DNA from: Trifolium pratense
Taxonomy: Eukaryota > Streptophyta > Magnoliopsida > Fabales > Fabaceae
Assembly: GCF_020283565.1 (NCBI RefSeq)
Contig: NC_060064.1
Coordinates: 5,292,001 to 5,356,000 of the forward strand
Length of the DNA: 64,000 nucleotides
Direction: 5' to 3'
Shown here: in pieces, positions 40,191 to 52,600 of the stretch
Layout of the letters: each line of letters begins with the position of its first letter
Numbering within the stretch: the stretch's first letter is position 1
Notes under the pieces: model-generated
The model's input: only the letters and a program-made list of their open reading frames with translations
What the model was told of the DNA's origin: nothing
Databases searched by the model: none
Position numbers and translations under genes: made by a program

Positions 40191-42764
40191 CACTACTAGA
40201 AAAATGTCATTTTGGGACGGATTTTGAGACGGAATTCAAACAGCTTTCACACAGAATTCGGACGGAAAATTGCTTTCACACGGATTTCGGACGGAATGTG
40301 GCCCGTGTGAAAAACCCTCGTTGCTAATTAAAAATTCCGTCCCAAAATCCGTCCCAACCACTTTTAGACAGATTTCAGACGGATTTCATACAAGCAAGCA
40401 AATACCAATTTGTGTCCACATTGACTTAATTTGGGACAAATTTGGGACGGATTCAATATATTCTAAAAAATAAATTATTGTAGATTTTATCTTATTTTTG
40501 ATATATATTACAAAAGAAGTTTATTCTAATTACATTTTGAAATAAACCAAGACACATAAATTATTTCATTCAAATGTTACAAAATCACGTTAATGTACAA
40601 CTATGTTCAGCTCAAGTAAATAATGAGCTCTACAAATATTGTCACTAAAATACATTTAGATATGATAAAATGCAAGGGCTTGTTTCTCATCCACATCAAA
40701 ACTTGTTCAAGTAGCCTTTGCACATTGTCATACTTCAGTTTGCATATCCCTAAAAACCATTTTAAAATTATATATTAGTAAAGCACACATTACATAATTT
40801 ACTAGAATACAACTACATAAATTTCATCAAACAAAACCCATCAGAAATTAAGATTGACCAATATAGATCAATCTAATAAGCTCTTATAGTTTTAGTTCCT
40901 TTCAACAAGCTTTAATGTCTAACTAACTTCTTCTTTCATAGTAAATTCTTATCTACTGCAAGATAGTCTAAAAATAGATGCATGATGCATTGCCATTAAA
41001 AAAAAAGATGCATGATGTATCAAAGTCCCTAAACATTTGGTTTGAATGCAACAAGTGAACACAATATTAGCATAAATTGATTAAAGTCTTGTTTAGTAGA
41101 AATATGAGCAAGAGCCTAAACTAACTACCCAAGATAACTAGCCTGCATAACTTACATTTGCCAACTTGAAACAACATAGGTTTGACCTTCTCATCAACTA
41201 GAAGTAGCATACTCTTCCTCTCCTCATCAAGTAGAGAAGCAACTCTTTCATATTCTTCTAGTTATACTTGTTTACACAGCACTATGAAACCATTTCAAAA
41301 AGACATTAGTAAATGCTAACTTAAACAAGTCCAAAAAGAAATTTCTTATCAAATATTAATAGAATGAAAAGTTCAATGAAAACAGGGGAAACAACAAAGA
41401 GATTAGAGAAGGATATATGTCTCAACTCTCAAACCATGCTGACTGCATAAGTAATTTAAGATGCCACTATAGCAAATAATTAGTTGGTAATCTTCTAATT
41501 AATTTAAAATGTTATCATGATAATCTGAGCTTAAAAATACATCATTCTATTATAATCAAAGCATGCATCATTCTTCCCTAAACATACATCAAACTTAATT
41601 TAAGACATGATATTTAAACAAAGCCATAATATCTATTTTATGTATCAATTGAATTATTTCAAGATCCACAAGAACACTACTATAGCATGCTCAAAACCAG
41701 CCTACATAACTTGGATTTGCCAATTGAAAACAACACTACTATCATGCTCAAAACCAAGACCAGATACCACCCTATAAAATACATCAAACTTAAAGAAGCA
41801 TCTGCATTAATCACACCCAGGAATGTCTGCCACACTAAACAAGCCAGATTCAGTGATATTAGTATCTATCAAATTACACGCTGCCTTAAATTTTAACAAC
41901 AATAAACTTTGATATTCATACCTGAAAGCAAACTTTTAACTTTTTAGTTTCATTTCTGCAATTGAAATAAAACAAATCAGAGATATACTCTTGTATCATG
42001 TGAGCCAAAGATTTGGTTAAATACAAATTACTGAATTAGGGTTCCATATTTGGGGGAATTGGATCAGATCCAACTCACCACAAGTTGAAGAGATGTGACA
42101 ACAAGTGAATCTATCTTGATAGTGGCTCTATGTTTTCTGCAGCAATGAAAGGAGAAAGAATGTTAACTCATAACAGGGAAGAATTTTACCACGATGATGT
42201 TGGTCACGGTGGAGGGATCTCACCTCGATGGGAGAAAGTAACGACGGGAGAGGTATCTTCTTGAGGGACATGGGCGAAATTGAACTAGAAGGGTTTCGGT
42301 TCTTTGTCACCAGCACGTCACGCTCGAAGCACCATCTCAAACAGAGGCATGTGTTACAGAGAAGAAGCCAAGCAAAAGTGAAGGCAAAAAATGAAACGGC
42401 GGAAGGTATATACACAGAAAAGTAAATTAGGGTTATGATGGAGTACATTTTAATTTTTATAATAGATCTCCCAAATCTATCTCAATATTTCACACGAATT
42501 TCGGACGGAACTGGTTAGAAACAGTAACAATGCATAAAATTATGGACCCGTCCCAAAGCCGTCCCAATATTTCACACAGATTTGGGACGGAAATCGTGAA
42601 AAAATTATAAAATAATCAACAATATGCGTTTCGTCTGAAATTCGTCCCAACTTTTCAGCCAAATTTGAAATTTGTCCAAAATCTGTCTGAAAGTGCAATT
42701 TTGCTTTAGACAAAATTCATTCCGTCCCAAAAATCCGTCCCAAATGATCAAATTTCTAGTAGTG
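40191..42764. mobile_element. CACTA element 1, non-autonomous
   Basis: Starts CACTACTAGAAAAATG, ends ATTTCTAGTAGTG, flanked by TTT on each side (3 bp duplication). Subterminal arms carry many GGGACGGA/TCCGTCCC words in both orientations. On minus, 41290-41155 reads LEEYERVASLLDEERKSMLL, a coiled-coil-like piece, and other fragments have exon-like borders, so it may be a decayed accessory gene. The minus frame at 42448-42128 (106 codons) is not recognised. No TNP2-type transposase domain seen. Confidence 0.88.
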
Positions 42765-43539
42765 TTTTCGAATAAGGGGCATAACATAATAATATGAATT
42801 TTGTTTTAAATGAACTTAAGCTTATTAATCACCTGGTTTGATTTTGACACACATTTTCTAATCCTAAAACAACATTTATTTTACCAATTGTTTTAGTGGT
42901 GATTGACGCTGAACTTGGTAGAAATGACTACGGTTTGATCCTACACAATTGTGATTAGTCAGATACTGGTGGTGAAAAAAAACACATTTATTATTATTTT
43001 TTTATGAAAAAGTCCTAAAAAAACACTTTTTATTTTTTACAAAAATTCTATCCCTTTTAAAAAATTTAATCTATTTATTATATTTTTTAAAATAATTTAA
43101 AAAAAAAATGCTTAACCAAGCTCTTTTTTTTTTGTTAAGTAGCCTGATAGCTAGAAATTTTTCTCATAAAGTGAATAAATGGGGTGTCCGGGATTGAAAT
43201 CCCGCCCCTACATATAAAATCAGATATTCCTACCAAAGCTAAGCCAACGGGGACTTACCCAAGCTGTTTTTAGTAGCTTCTTTAAAGAAATAGTTTTATA
43301 AATGACTTCCCTAGCTTTTCAAATAATCTTTAAAACACAATTTTTTTTCCACAATTCCTATCTCAACTAATAGAAATATCAAAATTGTTAGGTCAAAAGT
43401 CATAACCAGAGTTCAAACCCCGTCCTTCCATTTTATATATGAGTTTTCAATGACTTACTATTTCGTCTATTAAAAAAAAAAATTCTCACATCATTTTCTT
43501 TTATTTATTTTTATTTTATTTTTACAATTCATCATTTTC
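42765..43539. other. AT-rich spacer with a SINE
   Basis: No gene. SINE at 43132-43257; the stretch near 43385-43450 (GTTCAAACCCCGTC) may be another box B-like remnant. Confidence 0.45.
43132..43257 (-). mobile_element. tRNA-derived SINE (family 1), best preserved copy
   Basis: On minus: CCCCGTTGGCTTAGCTTTGG (box A-like), TAGGGGCGGGATTTCAATCC (box B-like), CGGACACCCCATTTATTCAC, then TTTCTAGCTATCAGGCTAC. Confidence 0.7.
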
Positions 43540-43579
43540 TTTTATTTTAGTAGCTAACTATTGTGCTGATAATATATTA

Positions 43580-43975
43580 CTCCTCTGTTTTTTTAAGAGT
43601 TATTTGACGTCGCATTTAGCGTTCCTATTTAATTGTCATTTTTGTATTTTAAGGGTACAATTTGTCAAATATACCTTTTGTCATTTTTTTTTTGACAAAA
43701 TACCTTTTGTCAATTACTCTTATCTTTTTCAATAAAACTAATTAATGCTATATATTTAGAAAACTAAAGTTTGTTTTTTTTTTTAATTGTTTTTGGTACA
43801 TAACATCTTAAATTTTTTGTACATAACATATTAAATTTATTGGAAAGAGCAAATATGTGAAAAAAAATAAATTATCGTTGGATTAAGATGAAGATATAAT
43901 AGAAAGATAATGTGCAAAATACACTTCATTAATTTGGTGTTACTATTCTAAAAAAACTCTTAAAAAAAGAGGAAC
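43580..43975. mobile_element. Stowaway-type MITE in tandem unit 1
   Basis: CTCCTCTGTTTTTTTAAGAG and CTCTTAAAAAAAGAGGAAC form inverted ends, with TA on both sides. 396 bp, rather long for the family. Confidence 0.75.
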
Positions 43976-44199
43976 TAGCTAATAGTAGGAGTAAAAATCT
44001 TAATGGAAACATTTTTTTAATATATCGTTTTATTTTAATCAAGTAGTCTAATGACTATAATTACGTACATTTTAAAGTAAAATAGTAGGAGTACTAAAGT
44101 TCGAACTCCAATCTCTATATTTTACATACAATACAATGTTCTTATAAATTGAACTATGCTCACATGAACATAATTTTCTTTTATTTTATTAGCTAACTA

Positions 44200-44346
44200 C
44201 TCTCTCCATAACACTTTATAAGCAAAAATGCATTTTTTAGGTTCATTGTATATTTAATGTATTTGATTTATATTATGGACCAAATACATTAAATATACAA
44301 TGAACCCATAAAGTAAATTTTTGCTTATAAAATGTTACGTAGATAG
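44200..44346. mobile_element. Stowaway-type MITE in tandem unit 2, with an empty site in unit 3
   Basis: CTCTCTCCATAACACTTTAT and ATAAAATGTTACGTAGATAG are inverted ends, and the interior is a near-perfect palindrome (TTCATTGTATATTTAATGTA / TACATTAAATATACAATGAA). TA flanks at 44198-44199 and 44347-44348. Unit 3 reads AGCTAACTATTGTGGAGAT at 44621-44638, with a single TA and no element. Confidence 0.88.
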
Positions 44347-44790
44347 TATTGTGCAGATAATATATTAACTTTGATGGAAACAACTTTTTAATAAATCTTT
44401 TTAGACAATTGTTTTTTTTTTTTGAAGCATTTAGACAATTGCTATACTAATATTAATTCATGCTTATTGCAATGTTTTAATAAATTAATCTTTTTAGACA
44501 ATTGTTCTACTAATAATATTAATACAATTCGAACTTTAGTCCCTATATTTTACATACAATACAATATTCTTATAAATTAAACTATGCTCACGAAAACATA
44601 ATTTTCTTTTATTTTATTAGCTAACTATTGTGGAGATAATATATTAGCTTTGATGGAAACAACTTTTTAATAAATCTTTTTAGACAATTGTTATACTAAT
44701 ATTAATTCATGCTTATCCCAATGTTTTAATAAATCTTTTTAGACAATTGTTCTACTAATAATATTAATGCATTCTTATCCCAATGTTTTT

Positions 44791-45332
44791 TCTCTTGACC
44801 AAAAATAATAACCCCTTCAAGAAAAAACCAAAATAATATTAATTAATTTCTAAAATATTAGTAATTATTAATTATTAAAACCACAATAATATTAATTATT
44901 ATTAATATTAGATATAAAAAATGATTTTACTAACCTTTATCCTTTATACCAAACCATGTTCCCATAGTAACCCAACCATAGTTAACTACCTTATAAGAAC
45001 CCAACACCTCACTCAAACCGTATCATCGTTCTTCTTCTCTGAAACATAACAACCTAAAATAACGGCATATTCTTCTATTCCACCGCAACAAATTCTCTTT
45101 CTCTCTTTTCTCTCCTCTCTCATATTCTTTTCTTTCATCATTCATTATACACATAACATAACACACTCTTTATTTTTACAACGTGACCAATATTATTATT
45201 ATTATTAGTATACTATATACTAATAGTAATACTATCACATTCATTCACATCATAATCAAAATCAAGAAAAGAATATTCTTATTATTATTATTAATATAAT
45301 AATATAATATTCTATTAACGGCGGTGGTGAAG
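44791..45332 (+). promoter_or_regulatory. Upstream region and 5' UTR of the NT-C2 gene
   Basis: CT-rich leader-like sequence (TCTCTTTCTCTCTTTTCTCT near 45097) precedes the start codon. Imperfect TATA-like CTTATAAG lies at about 44990. The start of transcription cannot be fixed. Confidence 0.45.
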
Positions 45333-48300
45333 ATGATGAAGTGGCGACCATGGCCGCCATTTGTAACAAAAAACTATCACGTCAGTCTTATGGTGAAAAA
45401 AGTGACTGGATGTGATCATATGTTACGTCAATCTTTTTCAAGATTGATGGTTCAGATTAAATGGAAAGGTTCTAAGTCAACACTCATTTCATTCCGACGA
45501 GATGTTACAAATTTCACTAAAGATGCTGTTATTTATTATGACGTGGTTGAAGAAGGTTTCATTGTTAATTTTGATGAACAATTTCAGAAACTTTGTAATC
45601 TGAATTGTTATAACAAAGACAATGTGTTTCATCCTTGGGAAATCGCTTTCAATCTCTTTAATGTATGTTACTTTCTCTTCCCTTTTTATTTTTTTTCATG
45701 CACTTTTTTTAAACAATTTAATAATATTATTTGTATTGAAAAGTATATATATTATTATAAAAATAGTTTCTTTGATTTAAGTAAAGTTAGGTTTTTTTTT
45801 TTTGTTTTTGATTTGGATGATTTTGTGTGTTGGGTTGTCAAGGTCTTTTTCAGTTTCATCAGATTTTGTTTTTATGTTTCCTAATATTTGTTTTTGGGAA
45901 TTTGTTGTGTGTTTTTATTTCACCTACTCATGTTTCTCTTCAAAGATGAATTTAAGGTCATTTAATTTGAAGAGGTGGAGTTTGGTTTTTGTGACTGTGT
46001 TACAGATATGTGATGACATTGTTGTTGACTTATTGTATTGTTTGACAAAAATGGAGTTTCAGTTTTTTACATTAAAAAAATTGGATTTTTCCCTTTTATG
46101 TTTTGTACAGTAGTTGACTTTTTAGCCATTGTTTATTAAATATTTAATTAATGGATTTAATTGTTGTGTTCAATGTTCATTCTTATTGTTATTTTTCTAA
46201 GTTGAATTTGTGATTGTTTTTTAGGGATTGAATGAAAAACCAAAGAAAAAGGGTATTGTTATTGGAACAGCTTTGTTGAATATTGCTGAATTTGCAAATT
46301 CAACTGATCAAATTGGTATTGATTTGAACATTCCATTCACAATACCTGGAGTTTCCGCACAGAATTCTCCTTCACTTAATGTAAGTACATTGGAAAGATT
46401 AATATTTGGGGTTAGGATTTCGATTTTTGGCTTGGTTCTTGTTTTAACAGTATGTTTCAATTCAATTGTATGCAGATATCAATTAGTTTGGTGGAAATTA
46501 GAGGTGCTCAAGAAAAAACACAGTCAATTCAGAGATCAATAGTTCCTGTGTCGTCACCGCAGGCTGAGTCAAGAGATAGTACATTGACGGAGAAAGGCGA
46601 TCTTTCTGCAATTAAAGCTGGTCTTAGGAAAGTAAAGACGTTCAAAGATTTTTTATCCCCGAGGAAATCACAAAAGACGTTCCGAGGAGAAGAGGGAAGT
46701 AGTAGTTATGGCAAGGGAAGTAGTAGTTATGGAAAGGGAAGTAGTAGTGATGGCAAGTGCTCTAGGACTAGTGGAGATGCTACTCCTAATTACTCTTTAG
46801 ATTCCAACTCACTTCATAACTTCGTAGGAGATTCGGACGAGGGGAATGGGGATTCAAGTGATGGGAATTCGTTCAGTTATGGAACATTGGCCTTTGCAAA
46901 TGTGAGAGGATCACCATATTATTCCAACACAAGAGTGAATTGTGATGACGATGATTGGGTTTACTACAGCTATCGCATGCCTGATATACGTTCGGAGATG
47001 GGGAAATCAAGTGTATCTTCTTCTGGATCTTATTTATCACAAAGTGCAAAGCGTGGCATACTTTCATGGAAGAAAAGGAAGTTGGGTTTCAGATCTAATA
47101 AAGGTGTTAGGGGAGAGCCATTGTTAAAAAAGGAATATGCTGAAGATGGTGGTGACGACATTGATTTTGATCGTCGGCAACTTAGCTCTAGCTCTGAGGA
47201 ATCTTACTCTTCGAAGGTAAGAACTATTTCTTGCTTGATACTATTTGCAGTAGATTTACTTCTATAACAGTTTTAGGCTAGCCCTCATTAGTCAAGTAAA
47301 CTTATGTTTTGCTCATTGTTATTGATTAGTTAATTTTATATTGTTTGCCAGTTTCTCAAAACTGGCGAAAATGGATCACTATTCTCTGAATTTGGAGATG
47401 ATATGTTTATTGTTGGGAGTTGGGAGCAGAAAGAGATCACAAGCCGTGATGGTCACATGAAGCTTGATACGCAAGTTTTCTTTGCCTCAATCGACCAACG
47501 GAGTGCATGCGTGGCAGGTGAGAGCGCATGCACAGCCCTAGTTGCGGTAATTGCTGATTGGTTCCAGAACTATCATAATCTCATGCCCCTTAAGTCCCAA
47601 TTGGATAGTCTGATTCGAGAAGGGTCCTCAAAGTGGAGGAAGCTGCGCGAGAATGAGACCTATAGAAATCAGTTCCCTGACGGGCATTTTGATCTCGAAA
47701 CAGTTCTTGAAGCAAAAATACGTCCGCTTTCTATTGTTCCTGACAAATCCTTCATTGGTTTCTTTCATCCGGAAGGAATGGACGAAGAGAGATTCGAGTT
47801 TCTGCGTGGCTCTATGTCTTTCGACAACATTTGGGACGAGATCAGTGGTTTGGAACATGAGTGGCTTAGCAACGACAAACCTCATGTTTTTATTGTGAGT
47901 TGGAATGACCATTTCTTCGTTCTCAAAGTTGAATCAGACTGTTACTATATCATCGACACATTGGGGGAGAGGCTTTATGAAGGATGCAATCAAGCATATA
48001 TCCTTAAATTTGACAGCAACACAGTGATCCACAAAACACAAAATTTTGTTCAATCATCATCGAATGATAAAACAAAGAATAATACCAAGCCGCAAACTGT
48101 TGAGAAAATATTAGCGCAGAATAACAAGCCGGCCAAACAAGTTAGCAGCGGTAAGTCGAATGATAAAACAAAAAGTAATATCAAGCCGCTAACTATTGAG
48201 CAAATATTAGCGCAGAATAACAAGCCGGCTGAACAAGTTAACGGTAATGAAAGTGATTCTATTGAAGAGCAAGAAGAGGAAGATGTTGTGTGTAGAGGGA

Positions 48301-48530
48301 AGGAAGCATGCAAAGAGTACATCAAAAATTTCTTAGCTGCAATTCCTATCAGACAGTTGCAAGCTGATATAGGAACAAATAATGGCACATTTTCGCCTCA
48401 TCAGAGACTACAAATTGAGTTTCACTACACTCAATTGTTGCCGTCTTGTTTATCAACAACTTCTGAGATGGAAGCAACCATGGCTGCGGCGGAGACACTT
48501 GCTCTCGCGATAAATGAGATTTCTACATAG
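45333..48530 (+). CDS. NT-C2 domain protein (EEIG1/EHBP1-type N-terminal domain)
   Basis: Four exons, 45333-45662, 46225-46380, 46476-47216 and 47352-48530, sum to 2406 nt, 801 residues, all in frame with GT/AG borders. The start is the first ATG (MMKWRPWPPF); two GTG codons upstream were not used. Residues 1-170 form an NT-C2 domain (YHVSLMVKKVTG, IKWKGSK, NFTKDAV, HPWEIAFNLF, GTALLNIAEFA), thought to bind membranes. A Ser-rich linker follows with a GSSSYGK heptad repeated three times, then a conserved C-terminal half (DGHMKLDTQVFFASIDQRS, WNDHFFVLKVE, YYIIDTLGERLYEGC, CKEYIKNFLAAIPIRQL) as in plant NT-C2 proteins of unknown function. Between them, about residues 628-690, a Lys/Asn-rich stretch of about 30 residues is duplicated (EKILAQNNKPAKQV, EQILAQNNKPAEQV). 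Confidence 0.93.
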
Positions 48531-49646
48531 TATTGGTTGTTTAGAATGTAATTTAGATTAAAGCAAGTGCACATAATTAAGATAACTAGTCTTACATTAT
48601 GTAAGTTTACATAGAAGCTCAAGTTTTAGATGTTAGGCACTTAGGCCTATAATCATAGTCTTGGGAAGGGTATATCATGTAATGATGTAATTGATTCTGT
48701 AATTTCCTTTTCAAGTTAGTGCAAATTACTGCAAACTTTTGGCATAAAGATTCTACTAGTGAACTAGTGCATGCTGTATATAACTTTATTCAGACTTTTT
48801 ATGCATGTTTACATTACAACTATGTTTATTTTCTATGGTTCATAAAGTCACTGGAATATTCTAGCTAGATGATAGATTAGGCTTTCTTTTGCATGCTTAT
48901 TATTTACCTCAGATTCTTGTGTAGCTCAATTGAGATAAATCTATATCCTTCATACTTATTCTATATTGAATTTCATCAGCTTTAAAGAGATTCCATCTTT
49001 TAAATTTTTTCATTCCAACATCCATTAGATTTCCTTTTTTTGTTTTGTTTCAAAGAGTCTAGTGGCAAAACTCAAGCATACAAGTGGCTAGGGTAGGCTA
49101 GTAGTGATGCTAAACACCCTCAAGGTTGGACAATACCAATCAACCATTCGTTATTAATGAATAAAAAATTCAAATGGCACTAAGATGTATTATATGAAGA
49201 CAACAATGGAGGGAGAGCTAAATAAGATAACTTTCTTGTTTTTTGTTTGTCATTGTGTATCGCATGATTCAACGCGTAATAAAGGTGCTATAGTAAATCC
49301 AAAAATGTAAGGATCGAAAATTACACATTGGTTCGTATTTTATATGAAACTCCACATTGGTTGAGAGTGCCAAATTTTAGTCATTAGTTCAGAGTTATGA
49401 TGGCCGCAATTAACTTTATGCCAATCAATGGATCTAAATCTAGTTTTACGTCATTGGTGATGATGAGATCGATACAATAACAACCAAGCTATGGTTTTGC
49501 ATGACGTAGCCAACATTGTTGTAGATTAAGACACTACTGACCAATAACTATGTCGGGAAAGGTGACACGAGATACTCAATTTCTGAAGGTTTTCAAATGA
49601 GATTGCGGCTACCAATGTTCACCCAAATTCAACTTTTCGCAGCTAA
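48531..49646. other. 3' UTR of the NT-C2 gene and repeat X, copy 3
   Basis: 48531 to about 48800 is probable 3' UTR. 49085-49643 is repeat X, inverted relative to 37090-37690, and ends where CACTA element 2 begins. Confidence 0.55.
49085..49643 (-). repeat. Dispersed repeat X, copy 3 (inverted)
   Basis: Reverse complement of 37090-37690 with moderate divergence; shared blocks include AAGGTTGGACAATACCAATC, ATAAAGGTGCTATAGTAAAT and ACTCCACATTGGTTGAGAG. Confidence 0.75.
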
Positions 49647-52600
49647 CACTACTACAAAAACACAATTTAGTGACGGAAATTTTGTGAGGGAAACATATCC
49701 CTCTCTATTTGTGACGGAAATAGTGACGGAATCTTATATTTTTTAATAAATTCAACTAGTTAAAGTTTAGCGACGATATTTGTGATGGAATAAATCTGTC
49801 GCTAAAAATCCATCATAAATTCCCTAACTAAACCTAACAAATAATTGTTAGTGAGGAATTTGGATATGGAACAAATCCCTCGCTATTAATCCGTCGTAAA
49901 TTCCCTCACAAAACCAAACAAATAATCGTTAGTGAGGGATTTGGATAGGGAAAAAATCCCTCTTTAAATTCCATCACAAATTCCATCACAAATCCCTCTA
50001 TTAATTTTCAAATATTTTAAAGGTGTTTTCTTAATATAAATGACAAGAAGAAAATGCCAAATCTAATTTTCCTTCTCCCAATTTCACTCTTCCTCTAAAT
50101 CCCTAGTTTCAACCTCACACGATTTTTTTGCTTTCGCTCTCCAAATTCGCTTTCCAAATTCTCATTCTCTCGCCGCCATTTCGTCTTGTCTTCTCTCTCG
50201 CATCTCAACTTCGCCAGTTACATTTGGATTGGATTGGATTGGATTGCAATTTCCTGTTACGCTCGCTCGTGTTCTACTTGCGGTGTTAAATTCACACCTG
50301 AAAATGTAGAAGACGAGAAATCACATGCGCAATTTCACAAAAGTTTCAAACAAGGAATCCAATTCAGAGTAATCAATTAACTTCCCCTTTTTTAATCTCT
50401 ACTATTTGATTCCTATGTCAATTTCTTCTTTATTCATGCTATTGATTTGATTCTGTTTTTTTAGGGTTTGACTAATGAAAGGATTATTTCTTCTCATAAG
50501 AGTGGTGGAATTATTTTGGTGTCTAATACTGAGCAATCTTCTCATAGAAACCATCAGCATTGGTAGCTTGAAGAAGTTGTGAAGATGATGGAAATTGAGT
50601 CAGGAAGGGATAGCTCATCAGCACTGTAAGGACAGTAAGGTGGATAATTTTCTAGCTCTTTCTCAAAAAACTTACATGGAATTTAGATTTTGATTGTGGT
50701 GTTGTTTAGATTAGCTTTTAAGTTATAAAAGTGTATGTTTGGTTTCACTTTTGGATGAGTTAAAATTGATTCTATATAAGTGTTGAATTGATTTTAGTGC
50801 AATAAAAGTGTATGTTTGGATTAGCTTTTAAGTTATATAAGTGTATGTTTGGTTTCACTTTTCGATGAGGTGAAATTGATTTAGAGGTGGAGAAAACAAG
50901 TTCGGAAATCGTAGGATATGAATTGGTTGTTTTAATCATATAAGGTTCGGTTCGGATCATATTCAATGCAGCCTGTGAGCATTAATAAAGTGGATTAGAA
51001 TTAAAAATCTCTGAAGTCGGTTGAAATATATATCAAGGCTACTTACTCGGTTGAAACTTTTATTTATTTTCTTATGATCTTCGTTGATTTTGTCATGTGA
51101 ATCTGTTCTTACATTGCATGGGAGTTTCGTTTTCAAATTTGGTTCTCCAATTTTTTGATTTGTGCAGTTACTTATGTGATTCTAATTTTTTATTGCAGTT
51201 GATAGCTTTAACTTACCAGACATGCCGACTATCGGAGCAGATTTGCTGAGAGTTTTTGGTCTCCCTCGCCTTTTGTCTTCAGATCCTGCCTTTTCGAATT
51301 TCTAGTAATCCTCACTTGCTAATTAATTTCATTTTTGTGTTCAATTTCTTAATCAGATGAATTCTGTAAAACTATCCTAGAATTATAATATAGTATTGAG
51401 ACTAATATAACTGAATGTAAATCTTGTTGTTTGGTAATTTTATTTTTCAAAACCCTTTATGGTTAGAAGCAGCTTGGAAACTACCCTTCAAAAGTCATGT
51501 AAGCTTTTGGTCAAAAAATAAGTCAGATAAGCTTCAATTCTTTAATTAAAATCTTTTTCAGTTTCATATACTTAAAATGAGCTAAAATTCATATAGCCAC
51601 AATAGTAAGAGATCAGAACAGAACTTCATATACACTATATTATAAAGACGTGTTAATCTCTAACTATAAAGAAACGACTAATCAATTCTCACTTTGTCCA
51701 TCTTATATTATATGGTAAGACATAAGGTACCCTAAATATGATAACTTTGGCCCAATAGTCCTTTATGTGAAAATTTGTGTCATGTCCTGTGTTTGTGATT
51801 GATTCATGTAAAGTGAGATACTAGTAGGAAACAATTGTATTTTGAGTGAACTATATGTACAAAGCAAAATAAGTTACCTTTGACCAAATGAATTCTTTAT
51901 ACAGTTTTCTTGACCTCGTATCACTTGTTAAAGCTATCCAATTTTCTTCACACTCTGCACTGTACTTATTATGTGGATGTGTCTGAATCAGACCCAGATT
52001 TTGACGTGTTTGTTTCTTTGTTTGTTCACTTGTGTAGGATTTGATTGTAGAAGTTTACAGTAGAAGTTTATTGCAGTGTGTGCAAGCATTCATGGCCACT
52101 CACTTATCGGTAAAGACAATGCCACACACCTATTACAAATATCTTATTGTGTTATGTATGTATTGTGATGTTCTTTCTAATTTTGTATCTACATTTTTAC
52201 ATTTTTGTGTAACTGATCTTGGTACTCTCTAAAGTTGAGCTTTGATGTAGTAAAAATAGAAGCTGCCAGTATCATGGAAATGAAGACTTACAATACAGAA
52301 GTTGTTTTCCTAAAATATTGATGCACCCAAACAATTTACAATGGTTGCATTAGTTTGATGATGGAAACTCACCAATGAAGATTGTTGTTTGTGCCCCATA
52401 TATCAGGGAAACACCATAGAGCTGAAGTAAGTTTACCTATTCAGTCCTAACTAATGTGTTGATTTGTTATGTTGCATTGAAAAATTCAATTAGTCAACAT
52501 TGGCTCTGTCTATTCTGGATTTTATCCATTTTGTTGTAGTGTGGGCTGAATGGTAAGGTCGTGGTAGTTTTCTTAGTATTGTTGCTGTCAGTGTTCAATT

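Larger units (their letters stand above)
43540..44790. repeat. Three tandem units, two carrying Stowaway MITEs
   Basis: Units begin near 43540, 44170 and 44605 with TTTTCTTTTATTTTATTAGC then TAACTATTGTG and GATAATATATTA. Units 2 and 3 share TTTGATGGAAACAACTTTTT. Size differences are largely explained by a MITE at a different site in unit 1 and unit 2. Confidence 0.8.

Noticed and set aside
42128..42448. 106-codon minus-strand frame inside CACTA element 1
   Set aside because: Hydrophobic start and Ser-rich part but no family match; kept only as part of the element.
47653..47898. Alternative frames (both strands) inside the last NT-C2 exon
   Set aside because: Shadows of a well-supported coding exon.
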